Shown piece after piece: positions 25,875 through 35,937 of a stretch of 64,000 nucleotides of DNA. This DNA comes from Massilia timonae CCUG 45783 (GTDB lineage: Bacteria; Pseudomonadota; Gammaproteobacteria; Burkholderiales; Burkholderiaceae_D): NCBI RefSeq assembly GCF_000315425.1, contig NZ_JH992922.1, forward strand, positions 2,140,731 through 2,204,730, written 5' to 3'. The notes under the pieces are model-generated. The model was not told the DNA's origin. It did no database searches and was given only the letters and a program-made list of their open reading frames with translations. How positions within the stretch are numbered: position 1 is the stretch's first letter; each line of letters starts with the position of its first letter. A program made the position numbers and the translations under genes.

Positions 25875-26569
25875 CCATCGAGAACCCTGGCCAGGCGGCC
25901 GTCGACGCCGCCATCACCTCGCGCCGTTCGATCCGCGCCTTCCTGGACAAGCCGGTCGCGCGCGAAGACATCGCCCGCATCCTGGACGTCGCGGCGCGCG
26001 CGCCGTCCGGCACCAACACCCAGCCGTGGAAAGTCCATGTGCTGACCGGCGCCGCGCGAGAGCGCCTGTCAAGCGCGATCCTGGCGGCGTATGCCGACCC
26101 CGAGCAGGCCGCCCAGCACCAGGAGGAATATCCCTACTATCCGCGCGAATGGGTGTCGCCGTACATCGACCGGCGCCGCAAGGTCGGCTGGGATTTATAT
26201 GGCCTGCTGGGCCTGACGCGCGACGACAAGGCCGGCATGGCGGCCCAGCATGGGCGCAACTTCACTTTCTTCGATGCGCCGGTCGGGATGATTTTCACCA
26301 TCGACCGCATCATGGAGCAGGGCTCCTGGCTCGATTACGGGATGTTCTTGCAGAACATCATGGTAGCGGCGCGGGCGAGGGGACTCGACACCTGTCCGCA
26401 AGCCGCCTTTACGCAGTATCATCGGATCATCGCGGCCGAACTCGGGCTGCCGGCGAACGAGATGGTCGTGTGCGGCATGGCGCTGGGCTGGGCCGATCAG
26501 GCGCGGATCGAGAACACCCTGGAGACCGAGCGCGAACCCAGCCACGTGTTCGCCCGCTTCATGGAGTAA
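25871..26569 (+). CDS. Nitroreductase-family flavoprotein
   Basis: 232-residue FMN-dependent oxidoreductase. FMN-binding N-terminal SRRSIRAFLDKPV with APSGTNTQPWKVHV, and the family segments GSWLDYGMFLQNIMVAARARGLDTCPQAAF and VVCGMALGWAD. Translationally coupled to the EamA gene, so the two may handle a shared compound. The physiological substrate is unknown; NAD(P)H-dependent reduction of nitro- or quinone-like compounds is the family activity. Confidence 0.9.
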   Translation: MTIENPGQAAVDAAITSRRSIRAFLDKPVAREDIARILDVAARAPSGTNTQPWKVHVLTGAARERLSSAILAAYADPEQAAQHQEEYPYYPREWVSPYIDRRRKVGWDLYGLLGLTRDDKAGMAAQHGRNFTFFDAPVGMIFTIDRIMEQGSWLDYGMFLQNIMVAARARGLDTCPQAAFTQYHRIIAAELGLPANEMVVCGMALGWADQARIENTLETEREPSHVFARFME

Positions 26570-26736
26570 AGTAATAACCAACAATATCTCATTGATATCA
26601 AACGAAAGTTTGAATGCAGGGGAGGTGTTGGTTTTCGCAGATTATTTCCGCACGGAATGTTCTTTTCTCTTGCGATCGAGCGTCGTTCCGCTACACTTTC
26701 ATCTGTATCTCATCGGTTTGGTCCAGGGGCGTTTCG

Positions 26737-27894
26737 ATGTTTAAACTTGCTTTGGCTGCAGTTGCCGCCACGTTGTTCGCTATTGCACCAATGCAGGCAT
26801 CCGGTGCCGGGGCGGGCGCAGGGGCGGGCGCGACCGAACAAGCGCAGAAGTCCAAGCCTGCCAAGGCTGCCAAGAAAAAGCCCAAGCGCAAAGCGAAGGC
26901 GAAAAAGACCGCCAGGAAGCGCAAGGAAGTCGCCAGCGCCGGCGACAACGGCCAGCGCATGGTGCGCCGGGTCCGCACCGTCAACGGCAAGCGCGTCGTC
27001 ACCTACCACCCGGCCCGCGCCGCGGCGGGCGCCGTCGCCGTGGCGGCGGTGGCGACGGCCGGCGACAGGGCCGGCCTGAACAAGACCGACGATCCGCTGT
27101 CCCTGCGTTCCAGCGTCGCCTATGTGGTCGACCAGAACAGCGCCGAAGTGCTGTTCGAAAAGAACGCCAACGTCGCCCTGCCGATCGCCTCGATCACCAA
27201 GCTGATGACCGGCATGGTCGTCATGGAAGCCAAGCAAGACCTCGACGAAGTCCTGCGCGTCACCGACGCCGACGTCGACCGCCTGAAGTACAGCAGCTCG
27301 CGGCTGCCGGTCGGCGCGCGCATGACGCGGCGCGAACTGCTGCACATCACCCTCATGAGTTCCGAGAACCGCGCCGCCTCGGCGCTGGGCCGCAACTACC
27401 CGGGCGGCATCGAGGCCTTCGTCGCCGCGATGAACGCCAAGGCGCGCCAGCTCGGCATGATGGACACCCATTACGTCGATTCCAGCGGCCTGTCGAGCCG
27501 CAACGTCTCGAGCGCGCGCGACCTCGTCAAGCTGGTGATGGCGGCCCACGAAGACCCGCTGCTGCGCGAATTCTCCACCACGCCGAAATCGACCGTGAAG
27601 GCCAGCGGCCGCACCATGCATTACGCGAACACCAACTACCTGGTGTCGCTGCCCGACTGGAACATCGGCCTGCAAAAGACCGGCTTCATCAACGAAGCGG
27701 GACGCTGCCTGGTGATGCAGGCCATGATCCATGGCCGCAATGTGGTGATGGTGTTCCTGGATTCGAAAGGCAAGATGTCGCGCACGGCCGACGCCGGCCG
27801 CATCCGCCGCTGGATCGAGTCGCTGCCGGACCGCATGGACGTCGATGCGGTGCGCACGCCGACCATCACGGCCAGCGCGCCGGCATTGCATTAA
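26737..27894 (+). CDS. pbpG: D-alanyl-D-alanine endopeptidase, PBP7-like, with lysine-rich N-terminal segment
   Basis: 385-residue periplasmic penicillin-binding protein (S11 family). The signal peptide ends around residues 20-23. Residues ~39-64 are almost entirely Lys/Ala/Arg/Pro, then a linker to ~115. The peptidase domain has SITK (S152-K155), SEN (209-211) and KTG (314-316). This motif set fits PBP7/PbpG, which cleaves peptidoglycan crosslinks. ATG 26737 is chosen because it begins the signal peptide and has AGGGGC upstream. The basic block is not part of the usual PBP7. Confidence 0.9.
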   Translation: MFKLALAAVAATLFAIAPMQASGAGAGAGAGATEQAQKSKPAKAAKKKPKRKAKAKKTARKRKEVASAGDNGQRMVRRVRTVNGKRVVTYHPARAAAGAVAVAAVATAGDRAGLNKTDDPLSLRSSVAYVVDQNSAEVLFEKNANVALPIASITKLMTGMVVMEAKQDLDEVLRVTDADVDRLKYSSSRLPVGARMTRRELLHITLMSSENRAASALGRNYPGGIEAFVAAMNAKARQLGMMDTHYVDSSGLSSRNVSSARDLVKLVMAAHEDPLLREFSTTPKSTVKASGRTMHYANTNYLVSLPDWNIGLQKTGFINEAGRCLVMQAMIHGRNVVMVFLDSKGKMSRTADAGRIRRWIESLPDRMDVDAVRTPTITASAPALH

Positions 27895-27901
27895 TCCTTG
27901 A

Positions 27902-28687
27902 TCACACCGGCGCGATCGGCCGGTAACCCAGCGTCGACGAAATCCGCGACGCCGTCTGCACCAGGTCTTCGAGCCAGTCTTCCTGCAAGCGGTCGGCCGG
28001 CGCCGAGATCGACAATCCCGCCACCAGCTTGCCGCTGTCGTCATGGATGCCGGCCGCCATGCAGCGCACGCCCAGTTCCAGTTCCTCGTTGTCGCGCGCA
28101 TAGCCGCGCGCCCGCACCAGGCTCAGTTCGCGTTCCAGCCGCGCCAGTTCGGTGATCGAATTGCGCGTGTGGCCGGCCAGCCCCGTGCGGGTGGCATAGG
28201 CGCGGATCGCCTTGACGTCGTCCACGGATAAAAACAGCTTGCCGGTCGAGGTCAGGTGCAGCGGGCCGCGCCCGCCGATGGCGCGCACCACCTGCATGCC
28301 GGAGCGCTCCGAGAAGGCGCGGTCGATGTAGACGATTTCGTCGCCCTGGCGCACCGACAGGTTGACCGTCTGCTGGGTCTTGCGGTGCAGGGCGCGCATG
28401 GCGTCGAGCGCCGCTTCGCGCACCGACAGCCGGCTCTTGACCACATTGCCCAGTTCCAGCAGGCGCATGCCGAGGCGGTAGGTGCCCGGTTCGACCCGGT
28501 CGACGAAGCGCGTGACGACCATGTCGTTGAGGATGCGGTGCGCGGTCGAGGGATGCAGGCCCGACACCCGCGACAATTCCTTGAGGCTGACCGGGTCGGT
28601 ATAGCTCGCCAACGCATCGAGCAGCGCCATCATGCGTTCGATGACCTGGATCGACGTCTTGGCTGGAGTAGGGGTTTCCATTTTCAT
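27902..28687 (-). CDS. IclR-family transcriptional regulator
   Basis: 261-residue regulator: an N-terminal winged helix (ALLDALASYTDPVSLKELSRVSGLHPSTAHRIL, about 16-50) and a C-terminal IclR effector domain (about 85-250, with VRAIGGRGPLHLTSTGKLFL and VRCMAAGIHD). It is convergent with pbpG and divergent from dgkA, neither an obvious target. The effector is unknown; IclR proteins often sense aromatic or carbon-source metabolites. Confidence 0.9.
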   Translation of the reverse strand: MKMETPTPAKTSIQVIERMMALLDALASYTDPVSLKELSRVSGLHPSTAHRILNDMVVTRFVDRVEPGTYRLGMRLLELGNVVKSRLSVREAALDAMRALHRKTQQTVNLSVRQGDEIVYIDRAFSERSGMQVVRAIGGRGPLHLTSTGKLFLSVDDVKAIRAYATRTGLAGHTRNSITELARLERELSLVRARGYARDNEELELGVRCMAAGIHDDSGKLVAGLSISAPADRLQEDWLEDLVQTASRISSTLGYRPIAPV

Positions 28688-28838
28688 GATGTGGTTGGTG
28701 CAGTGCAGTATTGTTCACTTTATACCATGATGTGAAAAGACCATGCAAACCGGCGGCTTGCGTCCTGGGTCAACTTGCCACATGCTTGTGCGCGGACGGG
28801 GCATAATGTCGTTCCTGCATGTTGGAATGCCAAGAACG

Positions 28839-29225
28839 ATGGAAAACCCGATCAGCGAATTCAAGACCTTGCGCGGCCTGGAGCGCATCGGCGCCGCCTG
28901 CCGCAACACCTGGGACGGCCTGCGCTGGGCCTGGCGCAGCGAAGCGGCGTTTCGGCAAGAGGTCGTGGTGATCGTCATCGCCAGCGTGGTGGCGCTGCTG
29001 CTGCCGGTGTCCGGTTTTCAAAAGCTGGCCCTGGTCGGCGTGCTGGTCGTGGTGCTGGTGGTCGAGCTGATCAATTCGGCGATCGAAGCGGTGGTCGACC
29101 GCATCTCGCTGGAGCGTCATCCGCTGTCCAAGGCGGCCAAGGACCTGGGCAGCGCCGCGGTGGCGCTGACCCTGCTGCTGGCGGGGGCCACCTGGGCCGT
29201 CGTGCTGTACAACCGCTTTATGTAG
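28839..29225 (+). CDS. dgkA: Diacylglycerol kinase
   Basis: 128-residue inner-membrane kinase that phosphorylates diacylglycerol to phosphatidic acid. The family signature is present: GLRWAWRSEAAFRQE and VELINSAIEAVVDRI, the latter with the conserved ENxAIE-like helix, plus three hydrophobic helices. Start ATG 28839 is chosen for family length; the frame is open upstream. Confidence 0.94.
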   Translation: MENPISEFKTLRGLERIGAACRNTWDGLRWAWRSEAAFRQEVVVIVIASVVALLLPVSGFQKLALVGVLVVVLVVELINSAIEAVVDRISLERHPLSKAAKDLGSAAVALTLLLAGATWAVVLYNRFM

Positions 29226-29281
29226 GCTTTGCGTTGCGTCGTCCGCGGACGGCGCTGTATGAATCAACCATGGAGAAGACT

Positions 29282-29920
29282 ATGACCTTACGCCTCGGCG
29301 ACACCGCTCCCGATTTCGAGCAGGATTCCAGCATCGGCAAGATCCGCTTCCACGAGTGGGCGGGCGATTCCTGGGTAGTGCTGTTCTCGCACCCGGCCGA
29401 CTTCACGCCGGTGTGCACGACCGAACTGGGCCTGACCGCCAAGCTCAAGCCGGAGTTCGACAAGCGCAACGTCAAGGCAATCGCGCTGTCGGTCGACCCG
29501 GCCGACAAGCACGTCGACTGGATCAAGGATATCGAAGAAACCCAGCAAACCGTGGTTGGTTTCCCGATCGTGGCCGACGCCGACAAGACCGTGTCCGGGC
29601 TGTACGACATGATCCACCCGAACGCCTCGGCCACCGCCACCGTGCGCTCGCTGTTCGTGATCGACCCGGCCAAGAAAGTGCGCCTGATCATCACCTACCC
29701 GATGAGCACCGGCCGCAACTTCGACGAAGTGCTGCGCGTGATCGACGCCCTGCAGCTGACCGACGGCTACACCGTCGCCACGCCGGGCAACTGGAAGGAT
29801 GGCGACCCGGTCATTATCCCGCTGACCGTCACCGATCCCGACGTCATCAAGCAGAAGTACCCGAAAGGCTTCGAGGCGCCGCGTCCTTACCTGCGCCTGA
29901 CGCCGCAGCCGAACAAGTAA
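29282..29920 (+). CDS. 1-Cys peroxiredoxin (Prx6 type)
   Basis: 212-residue AhpC/TSA peroxidase. The peroxidatic cysteine is in HPADFTPVCTTE; it is the only cysteine in the protein, so it is a 1-Cys enzyme. The C-terminal Prx6 domain (GNWKDGDPVIIPLTV .. YPKGFEAPRPYLRLTPQP) is complete. GGAGAAGACT precedes ATG 29282, which I prefer to ATG 29270. Detoxifies hydrogen or organic peroxides. Followed by a strong terminator. Confidence 0.95.
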   Translation: MTLRLGDTAPDFEQDSSIGKIRFHEWAGDSWVVLFSHPADFTPVCTTELGLTAKLKPEFDKRNVKAIALSVDPADKHVDWIKDIEETQQTVVGFPIVADADKTVSGLYDMIHPNASATATVRSLFVIDPAKKVRLIITYPMSTGRNFDEVLRVIDALQLTDGYTVATPGNWKDGDPVIIPLTVTDPDVIKQKYPKGFEAPRPYLRLTPQPNK

Positions 29921-29967
29921 TCGGCAGCGCAGGGGCGAGGCTTGCCCCATGCCATGTCTACCGCAAG

Positions 29968-29996
29968 ACGGCGAACCTGGGTTCGCCGTTTTTTTT
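29968..29996 (+). terminator. Intrinsic terminator after peroxiredoxin gene
   Basis: Stem ACGGCGAAC/GTTCGCCGT with a CTGG loop followed by eight T, 47 bases past the stop. Confidence 0.92.
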
Positions 29997-30128
29997 CGTG
30001 GTATCCAGGCAACAAACTCGCGATGATCATCGTCGTGGGACGAATATCTCTGCATAAGCAAATGAGAAAGCTGTCGTTTGGAAAACGGCAGCCCGAGCCT
30101 TACCCTGTGCTCCACAGGAGAGCTCGGC

Positions 30129-30902
30129 ATGTCGATGACGTATGTGATGGCAGGATTCGCGGTAGGTTTGTTGGTCGGCATGACCGGCGTCGGTGGCGGC
30201 TCGCTGATGACGCCCTTGCTGACCCTGCTGTTCGGCGTCTCGCCATCGGTCGCGGTCGGCACTGACCTCGCCTTCGCCGCGATCACCAAGAGCGCCGGCA
30301 CCATCACCCACCGCTTCACCCGCACCGTGCAATGGCAGATCGTCGGCCGCCTGTGCCTGGGGGCGCTGCCGGCGGCCGTGCTGGCGGCGATCGCGCTCAA
30401 CCATTTCGGCGCGCTCAGCGAACAGCTGGGGCAGGTGATCCGCTACACGATCGCCGTCTCGGTGATGCTGACCGTGGTGGCGCTGCTGCTGCGCAGCCGC
30501 CTGCTGGCCTGGATCCATGCCCACCCGGAACGCCAGCTGCAGGGCCGCGGCCTGGCGGCGGCCACCATCATCTCGGGCGCCGTGCTGGGCGTGCTGGTGA
30601 CGGTGTCCTCGATCGGCGCCGGCGCCATCGGCGCGACCTTGCTGGTGTTCCTGTATCCAAAGCTGAGCCCGGCCGAAGTGGCCGGCACCGACATCGCCTA
30701 CGCGGTCCCGCTGACCGCCATCGCCGCGCTCGGCCATTGGTGGCTCGGCTCGATCGACTGGATGCTGCTGCTGACCCTGCTCGTCGGTTCGCTGCCCGGC
30801 ATTACCCTCGGCGCCATGGCGGCGCGCGCCGTGCCGGAGCGCTTCCTGCGCGCCTTGCTGGCCACCACCCTGACGGCGGTGGCGGCGAAGCTCGTCTTGT
30901 AA
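30129..30902 (+). CDS. TauE/SafE-family sulfite/sulfonate exporter-like permease
   Basis: 257-residue membrane protein with about eight hydrophobic segments. The N-terminal motif GLLVGMTGVGGGSLMTPLL and its second-half counterpart (GVLVTVSSIGAGAIGATLL) mark the TauE/SafE family, anion transporters often tied to sulfur metabolism. CAGGAGAGCTCGGC before ATG 30129 decides the start. The sulfate uptake operon lies just downstream, which fits a sulfur-related role, though this gene ends 117 bases before it. Confidence 0.9.
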   Translation: MSMTYVMAGFAVGLLVGMTGVGGGSLMTPLLTLLFGVSPSVAVGTDLAFAAITKSAGTITHRFTRTVQWQIVGRLCLGALPAAVLAAIALNHFGALSEQLGQVIRYTIAVSVMLTVVALLLRSRLLAWIHAHPERQLQGRGLAAATIISGAVLGVLVTVSSIGAGAIGATLLVFLYPKLSPAEVAGTDIAYAVPLTAIAALGHWWLGSIDWMLLLTLLVGSLPGITLGAMAARAVPERFLRALLATTLTAVAAKLVL

Positions 30903-31019
30903 ATTGCGCCCTACCAAATAGCAATTACTGTCTATGCAAATAAGTATTCTTTCGTTTGCTTTATGAACATCGCGTGAGAATATTCGAGTCCGATAGAAGA
31001 ATTTGTAATAAGGACTCGC
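30903..31019 (+). promoter_or_regulatory. Probable cys operon promoter / CysB region
   Basis: 117 bases of AT-rich DNA ahead of cysT. A TTGCTT (30956-30961) with an AT-rich -10 region near 30979-30986 is a weak promoter candidate; the ATAAG-TATTC tracts upstream (about 30940-30950) are where a CysB site would be expected. AATAAGGA is the ribosome-binding site. Confidence 0.4.
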
Positions 31020-31889
31020 ATGACTTCGCTTGCATTGCCGGGCAACGCGGCAGCAACCAAGCCCAAGCGGCCAGGCCGGGTCATTCCCGGCTTCGGCATT
31101 TCGCTGGGCTTCACGCTGTTCTACCTGGCGCTGATCGTCCTCATCCCGCTGTCGGCGGTATTCCTCAAGACCTCCAGCATGAGCTGGGCCGATTTCTGGG
31201 CGACCGTCACGTCCGAGCGCGTGGTGGCGTCCTACCGCCTGAGTTTCGGCGCGTCGCTGATCGCGGCCGCCATCAACGTCGTCTTCGGCGGCATCGTGGC
31301 CTGGGTGCTGGTGCGCTACCAGTTCCCCGGCAAGCGCCTGATCGACGCCCTGGTCGACCTGCCGTTCGCGCTGCCGACCGCGGTGGCCGGCATCACGCTC
31401 ACTGCGCTGTACGCCCATAACGGCTGGATCGGCCAGTACCTGGCGGCGCTGGGCATCAAGGTGGCCTTCTCGCCGTTGGGTGTGGTGGTGGCGCTGACCT
31501 TCATCGGCCTGCCGTTCGTCGTGCGCACGGTGCAGCCGGTGCTCGAGGAAGCCGAGCGCGAACTCGAGGAAGCCGCCGCCAGCCTGGGCGCGCCGCCGCT
31601 GCAGACCTTCATCCGCGTGGTGCTGCCGACCATCGTGCCGGCGCTCCTGACCGGCTTCGCGCTGGCCTTCGCGCGCGCCACCGGCGAATACGGTTCCGTC
31701 ATCTTCATCGCCGGCAACCTGCCGATGGTGTCCGAGATCACGCCGCTCCTGATCATCTCCAAGCTGGAACAGTACGACTATACCGGCGCGACCGCGATCG
31801 CGGTGGTGATGCTGGTGTTCTCCTTCATCCTGCTGCTGGCGATTAACCTTCTTCAGGCGTGGACGCGCAAACGGGCGGGCAAGGCATGA
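31020..31889 (+). CDS. cysT: Sulfate ABC transporter permease CysT
   Basis: 289-residue inner-membrane permease of the sulfate/thiosulfate importer. Six transmembrane segments; the EAA coupling loop is [56 protein letters not shown] is the typical start. It overlaps cysW by four bases. Confidence 0.95.
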   Translation: MTSLALPGNAAATKPKRPGRVIPGFGISLGFTLFYLALIVLIPLSAVFLKTSSMSWADFWATVTSERVVASYRLSFGASLIAAAINVVFGGIVAWVLVRYQFPGKRLIDALVDLPFALPTAVAGITLTALYAHNGWIGQYLAALGIKVAFSPLGVVVALTFIGLPFVVRTVQPVLEEAERELEEAAASLGAPPLQTFIRVVLPTIVPALLTGFALAFARATGEYGSVIFIAGNLPMVSEITPLLIISKLEQYDYTGATAIAVVMLVFSFILLLAINLLQAWTRKRAGKA

Positions 31890-32791
31890 GCGCGGTCCTC
31901 GACAAGGTGGCGCCGCCGGCCAAGCGCGCCGCCAACAACAAGCGCCTCGACACCAGCGTGCTCGAGCCGCGCTGGGTGCGCGTGGCGCTGATCGCCGTCG
32001 CGCTGATCTTCCTGACGCTGTTCCTGTTCATCCCCCTGGCGGCGGTGTTTACCGAAGCGCTGAAAAAAGGGTGGGAGCTGTACGTCGAATCGATCCTGGA
32101 CCCGGATGCGGTGTCGGCGATCAAGCTGACCCTGATCGCGGCCGTGATCTCGGTGCCGCTGAACCTGGTGTTCGGCGTGGCGGCGGCGTGGGCCATCGCC
32201 AAGTTCGAATTCCGCGGCAAGAGCATCCTCCTGACCCTGATCGACCTGCCGTTCTCGATCTCGCCGGTGATCGCGGGCCTGATGTACGTGCTGCTGTTCG
32301 GCGCCTCGGGCTGGTTCGGCCCATGGCTGGCGGAGCACGACATCAAGATCCTGTTCGCGGTGCCGGGCATCGTGCTGGCCACCGTGTTCATCACCTTCCC
32401 GTTCGTCGCGCGCGAGCTGATTCCGCTGATGCAGCAGCAGGGCACCGAAGAAGAAGAGGCCGCGCTGGTGCTGGGCGCCTCGGGCTGGTCGACCTTCTGG
32501 CGCGTGACGATGCCGAACATCAAATGGGGCCTGCTGTATGGCGTGATCCTGTGTAATGCCCGTGCGATGGGCGAGTTCGGCGCGGTGTCGGTGGTGTCGG
32601 GCCACATCCGCGGCGAGACCAACACCATGCCGCTGCACGTCGAGATCCTCTACAACGAATACAACTTCACGGCCGCCTTCGCCGTCGCATCGCTGCTGGC
32701 GCTGCTCGCCCTGGTGACCCTGGCCGTCAAGTCCTTTATCGAATGGCGCCTGCACGAAGCCCGTAAGGCTTCGACGGACGCCCCTCACTGA
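31886..32791 (+). CDS. cysW: Sulfate ABC transporter permease CysW
   Basis: 301-residue permease partner of CysT. The coupling loop [30 protein letters not shown] and the end segment [36 protein letters not shown] are diagnostic. The start ATG 31886 overlaps the cysT stop (ATGA). cysA follows after 19 bases. Confidence 0.96.
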   Translation: MSAVLDKVAPPAKRAANNKRLDTSVLEPRWVRVALIAVALIFLTLFLFIPLAAVFTEALKKGWELYVESILDPDAVSAIKLTLIAAVISVPLNLVFGVAAAWAIAKFEFRGKSILLTLIDLPFSISPVIAGLMYVLLFGASGWFGPWLAEHDIKILFAVPGIVLATVFITFPFVARELIPLMQQQGTEEEEAALVLGASGWSTFWRVTMPNIKWGLLYGVILCNARAMGEFGAVSVVSGHIRGETNTMPLHVEILYNEYNFTAAFAVASLLALLALVTLAVKSFIEWRLHEARKASTDAPH

Positions 32792-32810
32792 AACAACGCC
32801 GGAGCCACGC

Positions 32811-33884
32811 ATGACGATCGAAGTACAACATATCCGCAAGCAGTTCGGCCAGTTCACGGCGCTCGACGACGTTTCGCTGCAGTTCCCCGACGGCGAGCTG
32901 ACCGCCTTGCTGGGGCCTTCGGGCTGCGGCAAGACCACGCTGCTGCGCATCATCGCCGGCCTCGAATATCCGGACTCCGGTTCCGTGCTGCTCGACGGCC
33001 AGGATTCCTCGCACCGCCACGTGCGCGAGCGCCAGGTCGGCTTCGTGTTCCAGCACTATGCGCTGTTCAAGCACATGACCGTGTTCGAGAACGTCGCCTT
33101 CGGCCTGCGCGTCAAGCCGCGCAAGGAGCGCCCGAGCGAAGCCCAGATCCGCGAGAAGGTCAAGAAGCTGCTCGAACTGGTGCAGCTCGACTGGATCGCC
33201 GACCGCTATCCGCCGCAGCTCTCGGGCGGCCAGCGCCAGCGCATCGCCCTGGCGCGCGCGCTCGCGGTCGAACCGCGTGTGCTGCTGCTGGACGAACCGT
33301 TCGGCGCGCTCGACGCCAAGGTGCGCAAGGAGCTGCGGCGCTGGCTGCGCCGCCTGCACGACGACCTGCACGTGACCTCGATCTTCGTCACCCACGACCA
33401 GGAAGAGGCGCTCGAAGTGGCCGACCAGGTGGTCCTGATGAACAAGGGCCGCGTGGAGCAGCTGGGCAGCCCGGACCAGGTGTACAACAACCCGGCCTCG
33501 CCCTTCGTGTACGGCTTCCTGGGCAACGTCAACCTGTTCCACGGCCGCGTCAACGACGGCGTGCTGGCCAGCGGCGACGTGCGTTTCCAGGCGCCGCAGC
33601 ACGCCGGCGTGGTGGATGGCGCCGGCATCGGCTACGTGCGTCCGCACGACCTGGACGTCGAGCGCTACACGCCCGGCGCCGCGGGCGTGGTGGCCAAGCT
33701 GCGCCGCGCGCATGCGATCGGCCCGCTGGCCCAGCTCGACCTGGAGCGCGCCGACAACCAGCAGCTGATCGAGGCGGTGATGCCGAACGAGCGCTTCGCC
33801 AGCCTGGGCCTCAAAGAGGGCGAGACGCTGGTCGTGCGTCCGCGCCGCATCGAAGTGTTCGTCGACGAAGGAAACGCGATATGA
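32811..33884 (+). CDS. cysA: Sulfate/thiosulfate ABC transporter ATPase CysA
   Basis: 357-residue ATPase: Walker [10 protein letters not shown], signature [15 protein letters not shown], Walker [17 protein letters not shown], switch His in [13 protein letters not shown]-terminal TOBE-like regulatory domain follows (from about 240, with [13 protein letters not shown]). The stop overlaps the cysB start (ATGA). Confidence 0.96.
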   Translation: MTIEVQHIRKQFGQFTALDDVSLQFPDGELTALLGPSGCGKTTLLRIIAGLEYPDSGSVLLDGQDSSHRHVRERQVGFVFQHYALFKHMTVFENVAFGLRVKPRKERPSEAQIREKVKKLLELVQLDWIADRYPPQLSGGQRQRIALARALAVEPRVLLLDEPFGALDAKVRKELRRWLRRLHDDLHVTSIFVTHDQEEALEVADQVVLMNKGRVEQLGSPDQVYNNPASPFVYGFLGNVNLFHGRVNDGVLASGDVRFQAPQHAGVVDGAGIGYVRPHDLDVERYTPGAAGVVAKLRRAHAIGPLAQLDLERADNQQLIEAVMPNERFASLGLKEGETLVVRPRRIEVFVDEGNAI

Positions 33885-34810
33885 ACTTCCAGCAGCTGCG
33901 CTCGGTCCGCGAAGCGGCCCGGCGCGATTTCAACCTGACCGAAGTCGCCAACGCCCTGTTCACCTCGCAGCCGGGCGTGTCGCGCCAGATCCGCGAGCTC
34001 GAGGAAGAGCTGGGCGTGGTCATCTTCGAGCGCAACGGCAAGCGCCTGACGGGCCTCACGCCGCCGGGCAAGGGCATCCTGCGCATCGTCGAAAAGCTGC
34101 TGGTCGAAGCCGAGAACCTGCAGCAGGCCAGCCGCGAATACGCCGCGCAGGACAGCGGCACGCTCACCGTCGCCGTCACCCACACCCAGGCGCGCTACGC
34201 GTTGCCGCAGGTGGTGCAGTCATTCCGCGCCGCCTTCCCCAACGTGCGCATCGCCCTGCAGCAAAGCGCGCCCGAGCACATCGCCGAATGGGTGGCCTCG
34301 GGCAAGGCCGACATCGGGATCGCGACCGAGGGCCTGTCGGCCTTCCCCGACCTGGTGTCCTTCCCGTGCTACCGCTGGAGCCACCTGGTGGTGGCGCCCG
34401 AGGGGCACCCGATCTTCTCGAGCGGCTCGCCGCTGCGCCTGGAAGATTTGGCCGAGCATCCCCTGATCACCTATGACGTCGGCTTCACCGGCCGCAGCCA
34501 CATCGACGCCGCTTTCGTCGAAGCCGGGCTGGCGCCGGACATCGTGCTCACCGCGATGGATTCGGACGTCATCAAGCAGTATGTGTCGCTGGGGCTGGGC
34601 GTCGGCATCGTGGCCTCGATGGCCTTCGATCATGGCCGCGACAAGGGCCTGCGCGCGATCGAGGCCTCGCACCTGTTCGCGCAGAACGTGACGCGCCTGG
34701 CGGTGCGGCGTGGTTCGTACCTGCGGGCGTATGCCTTCCACTTCATCGAGCGTTTCGCGCAAGGGTATACGCGGGCGGATATCGAGAAGGCGATCGCGAC
34801 GGCGGAATGA
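33881..34810 (+). CDS. cysB: LysR-type regulator CysB
   Basis: 309-residue LysR protein. The N-terminal [45 protein letters not shown] is typical CysB helix-turn-helix, and the effector domain ends ..[14 protein letters not shown]. CysB activates sulfate assimilation genes with N-acetylserine as inducer. It is co-transcribed with its own target transporter by ATGA overlap, so it probably autoregulates through the operon promoter. Confidence 0.95.
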   Translation: MNFQQLRSVREAARRDFNLTEVANALFTSQPGVSRQIRELEEELGVVIFERNGKRLTGLTPPGKGILRIVEKLLVEAENLQQASREYAAQDSGTLTVAVTHTQARYALPQVVQSFRAAFPNVRIALQQSAPEHIAEWVASGKADIGIATEGLSAFPDLVSFPCYRWSHLVVAPEGHPIFSSGSPLRLEDLAEHPLITYDVGFTGRSHIDAAFVEAGLAPDIVLTAMDSDVIKQYVSLGLGVGIVASMAFDHGRDKGLRAIEASHLFAQNVTRLAVRRGSYLRAYAFHFIERFAQGYTRADIEKAIATAE

Positions 34811-34812
34811 AG

Positions 34813-34836
34813 AAACGGGGCATCTGCCCCGTTTTG
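34813..34836 (+). terminator. Terminator of cysTWA-cysB
   Basis: Stem AAACGGGGCA/TGCCCCGTTT right after the cysB stop, with a short T tract. Possibly bidirectional with the convergent aldo/keto reductase gene. Confidence 0.8.
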
Positions 34837-34859
34837 CATTGATCGGCTTATAGCCTTGG

Positions 34860-34895
34860 CTTATTGGCCAGCTTATTGACCAGCTTATTGACCAG
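34860..34895. repeat. 3 x 12-bp tandem repeat spanning a stop codon
   Basis: Three head-to-tail copies of CTTATTGACCAG (first copy CTTATTGGCCAG). Read on the minus strand each copy contains CAA TAA in frame, so the aldo/keto reductase stop is followed by two more in-frame stops at 12-base intervals. Confidence 0.9.
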
Positions 34896-35937
34896 GATTA
34901 GTGATCCGTCCGTGGATCTCATCGATCCGTTTGACCACCTCATCGCTGAGTACGATCTGCGCCGCATCGATGTTTTCCTCGAGCTGCGCCAGCGTGGTCG
35001 CCCCGACGATGGTCGATCCCACGAACCAGCGTGAATAGCACCAGGCCAGCGCCATCTGCGCCGGCGTCAAGCCGTGCTCGCGCGCCAGCGCCGCATATGC
35101 GCGGGTGGCCTCGAACACCGCCGGCCGCAGGTAGCGCGGGCTCCAGGTCGGCGGATAGATCGTCAGGCGGCCGCGCGCCTGCGGGTCGTCGACGTACTTG
35201 GCGCTCAGCTGGCCGAAGGCGAGGGGACTGTAGGCCAGCAGGCTGACGTCTTCGCGGTAGCAGACTTCGTCCAGCAAGGTGGTCTCGAACGCGCGCGCGG
35301 TCAGGTTGTATAGATTCTGGATGGTGGCGATGCGCGGCAGGCCGCGGAGTTCGGCCTGCTTGACGAATTCGCACACGCCCCACGGGCTTTCGTTCGACAC
35401 GCCGATGTGGCGGATCTTGCCCTCTTTGACCAGGTCGGCCAGGGTACGCAAGGTATCCTCGATCGCCACGCCGTCGCGTTCCTTGCGCGGATCGAACTGA
35501 TTGGCGCCGAAGATCGGCACGTTGCGGCTCGGCCAGTGCAGCTGGTAGAGGTCGATGTAGTCGGTCTGCAGGCGCCGCAGGCTGGCGTCGACGGCGGCGC
35601 GCAGGTTGGCGGCGTCGAGATTGTGTTTTGAACCGCGGATCCAGGCCTGGTTGCCGTTCGGGCCGGCGATCTTGGTCGCCAGCACCAGCTTGTCGCGCCC
35701 GCCGCGCGCCTTGAGCCAGGAGCCGATGAAGCGCTCGGTCGAACCCTGGGTGGCCGCGCTCGGCGGCACCGGATACAGCTCGGCGGTGTCGATGAAGTTG
35801 ATGCCGCGCCCGATTGCATAGTCCAGCTGGGCGTGCGCTTCCTGCTCGGTATTCTGCTCGCCGAAGGTCATCGTGCCGAGGCAGACGGTGCTCACCTCGA
35901 GGTCGGTGCGGCCCAGTGTCTTGCGCCGCATGCTCAT
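34885..35937 (-). CDS. Aldo/keto reductase (Tas-like)
   Basis: 350-residue NADP(H)-dependent oxidoreductase. The catalytic tetrad is visible: D and Y in [10 protein letters not shown] in LATKIAG, H in LYQLHWPSR. The end has the cofactor-binding [40 protein letters not shown] is the Tas-type start. ATG 35937 overlaps the pyrD stop (ATGA), so it is translated in tandem with pyrD. The substrate is unknown. Confidence 0.92.
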   Translation of the reverse strand: MSMRRKTLGRTDLEVSTVCLGTMTFGEQNTEQEAHAQLDYAIGRGINFIDTAELYPVPPSAATQGSTERFIGSWLKARGGRDKLVLATKIAGPNGNQAWIRGSKHNLDAANLRAAVDASLRRLQTDYIDLYQLHWPSRNVPIFGANQFDPRKERDGVAIEDTLRTLADLVKEGKIRHIGVSNESPWGVCEFVKQAELRGLPRIATIQNLYNLTARAFETTLLDEVCYREDVSLLAYSPLAFGQLSAKYVDDPQARGRLTIYPPTWSPRYLRPAVFEATRAYAALAREHGLTPAQMALAWCYSRWFVGSTIVGATTLAQLEENIDAAQIVLSDEVVKRIDEIHGRITNPGQ

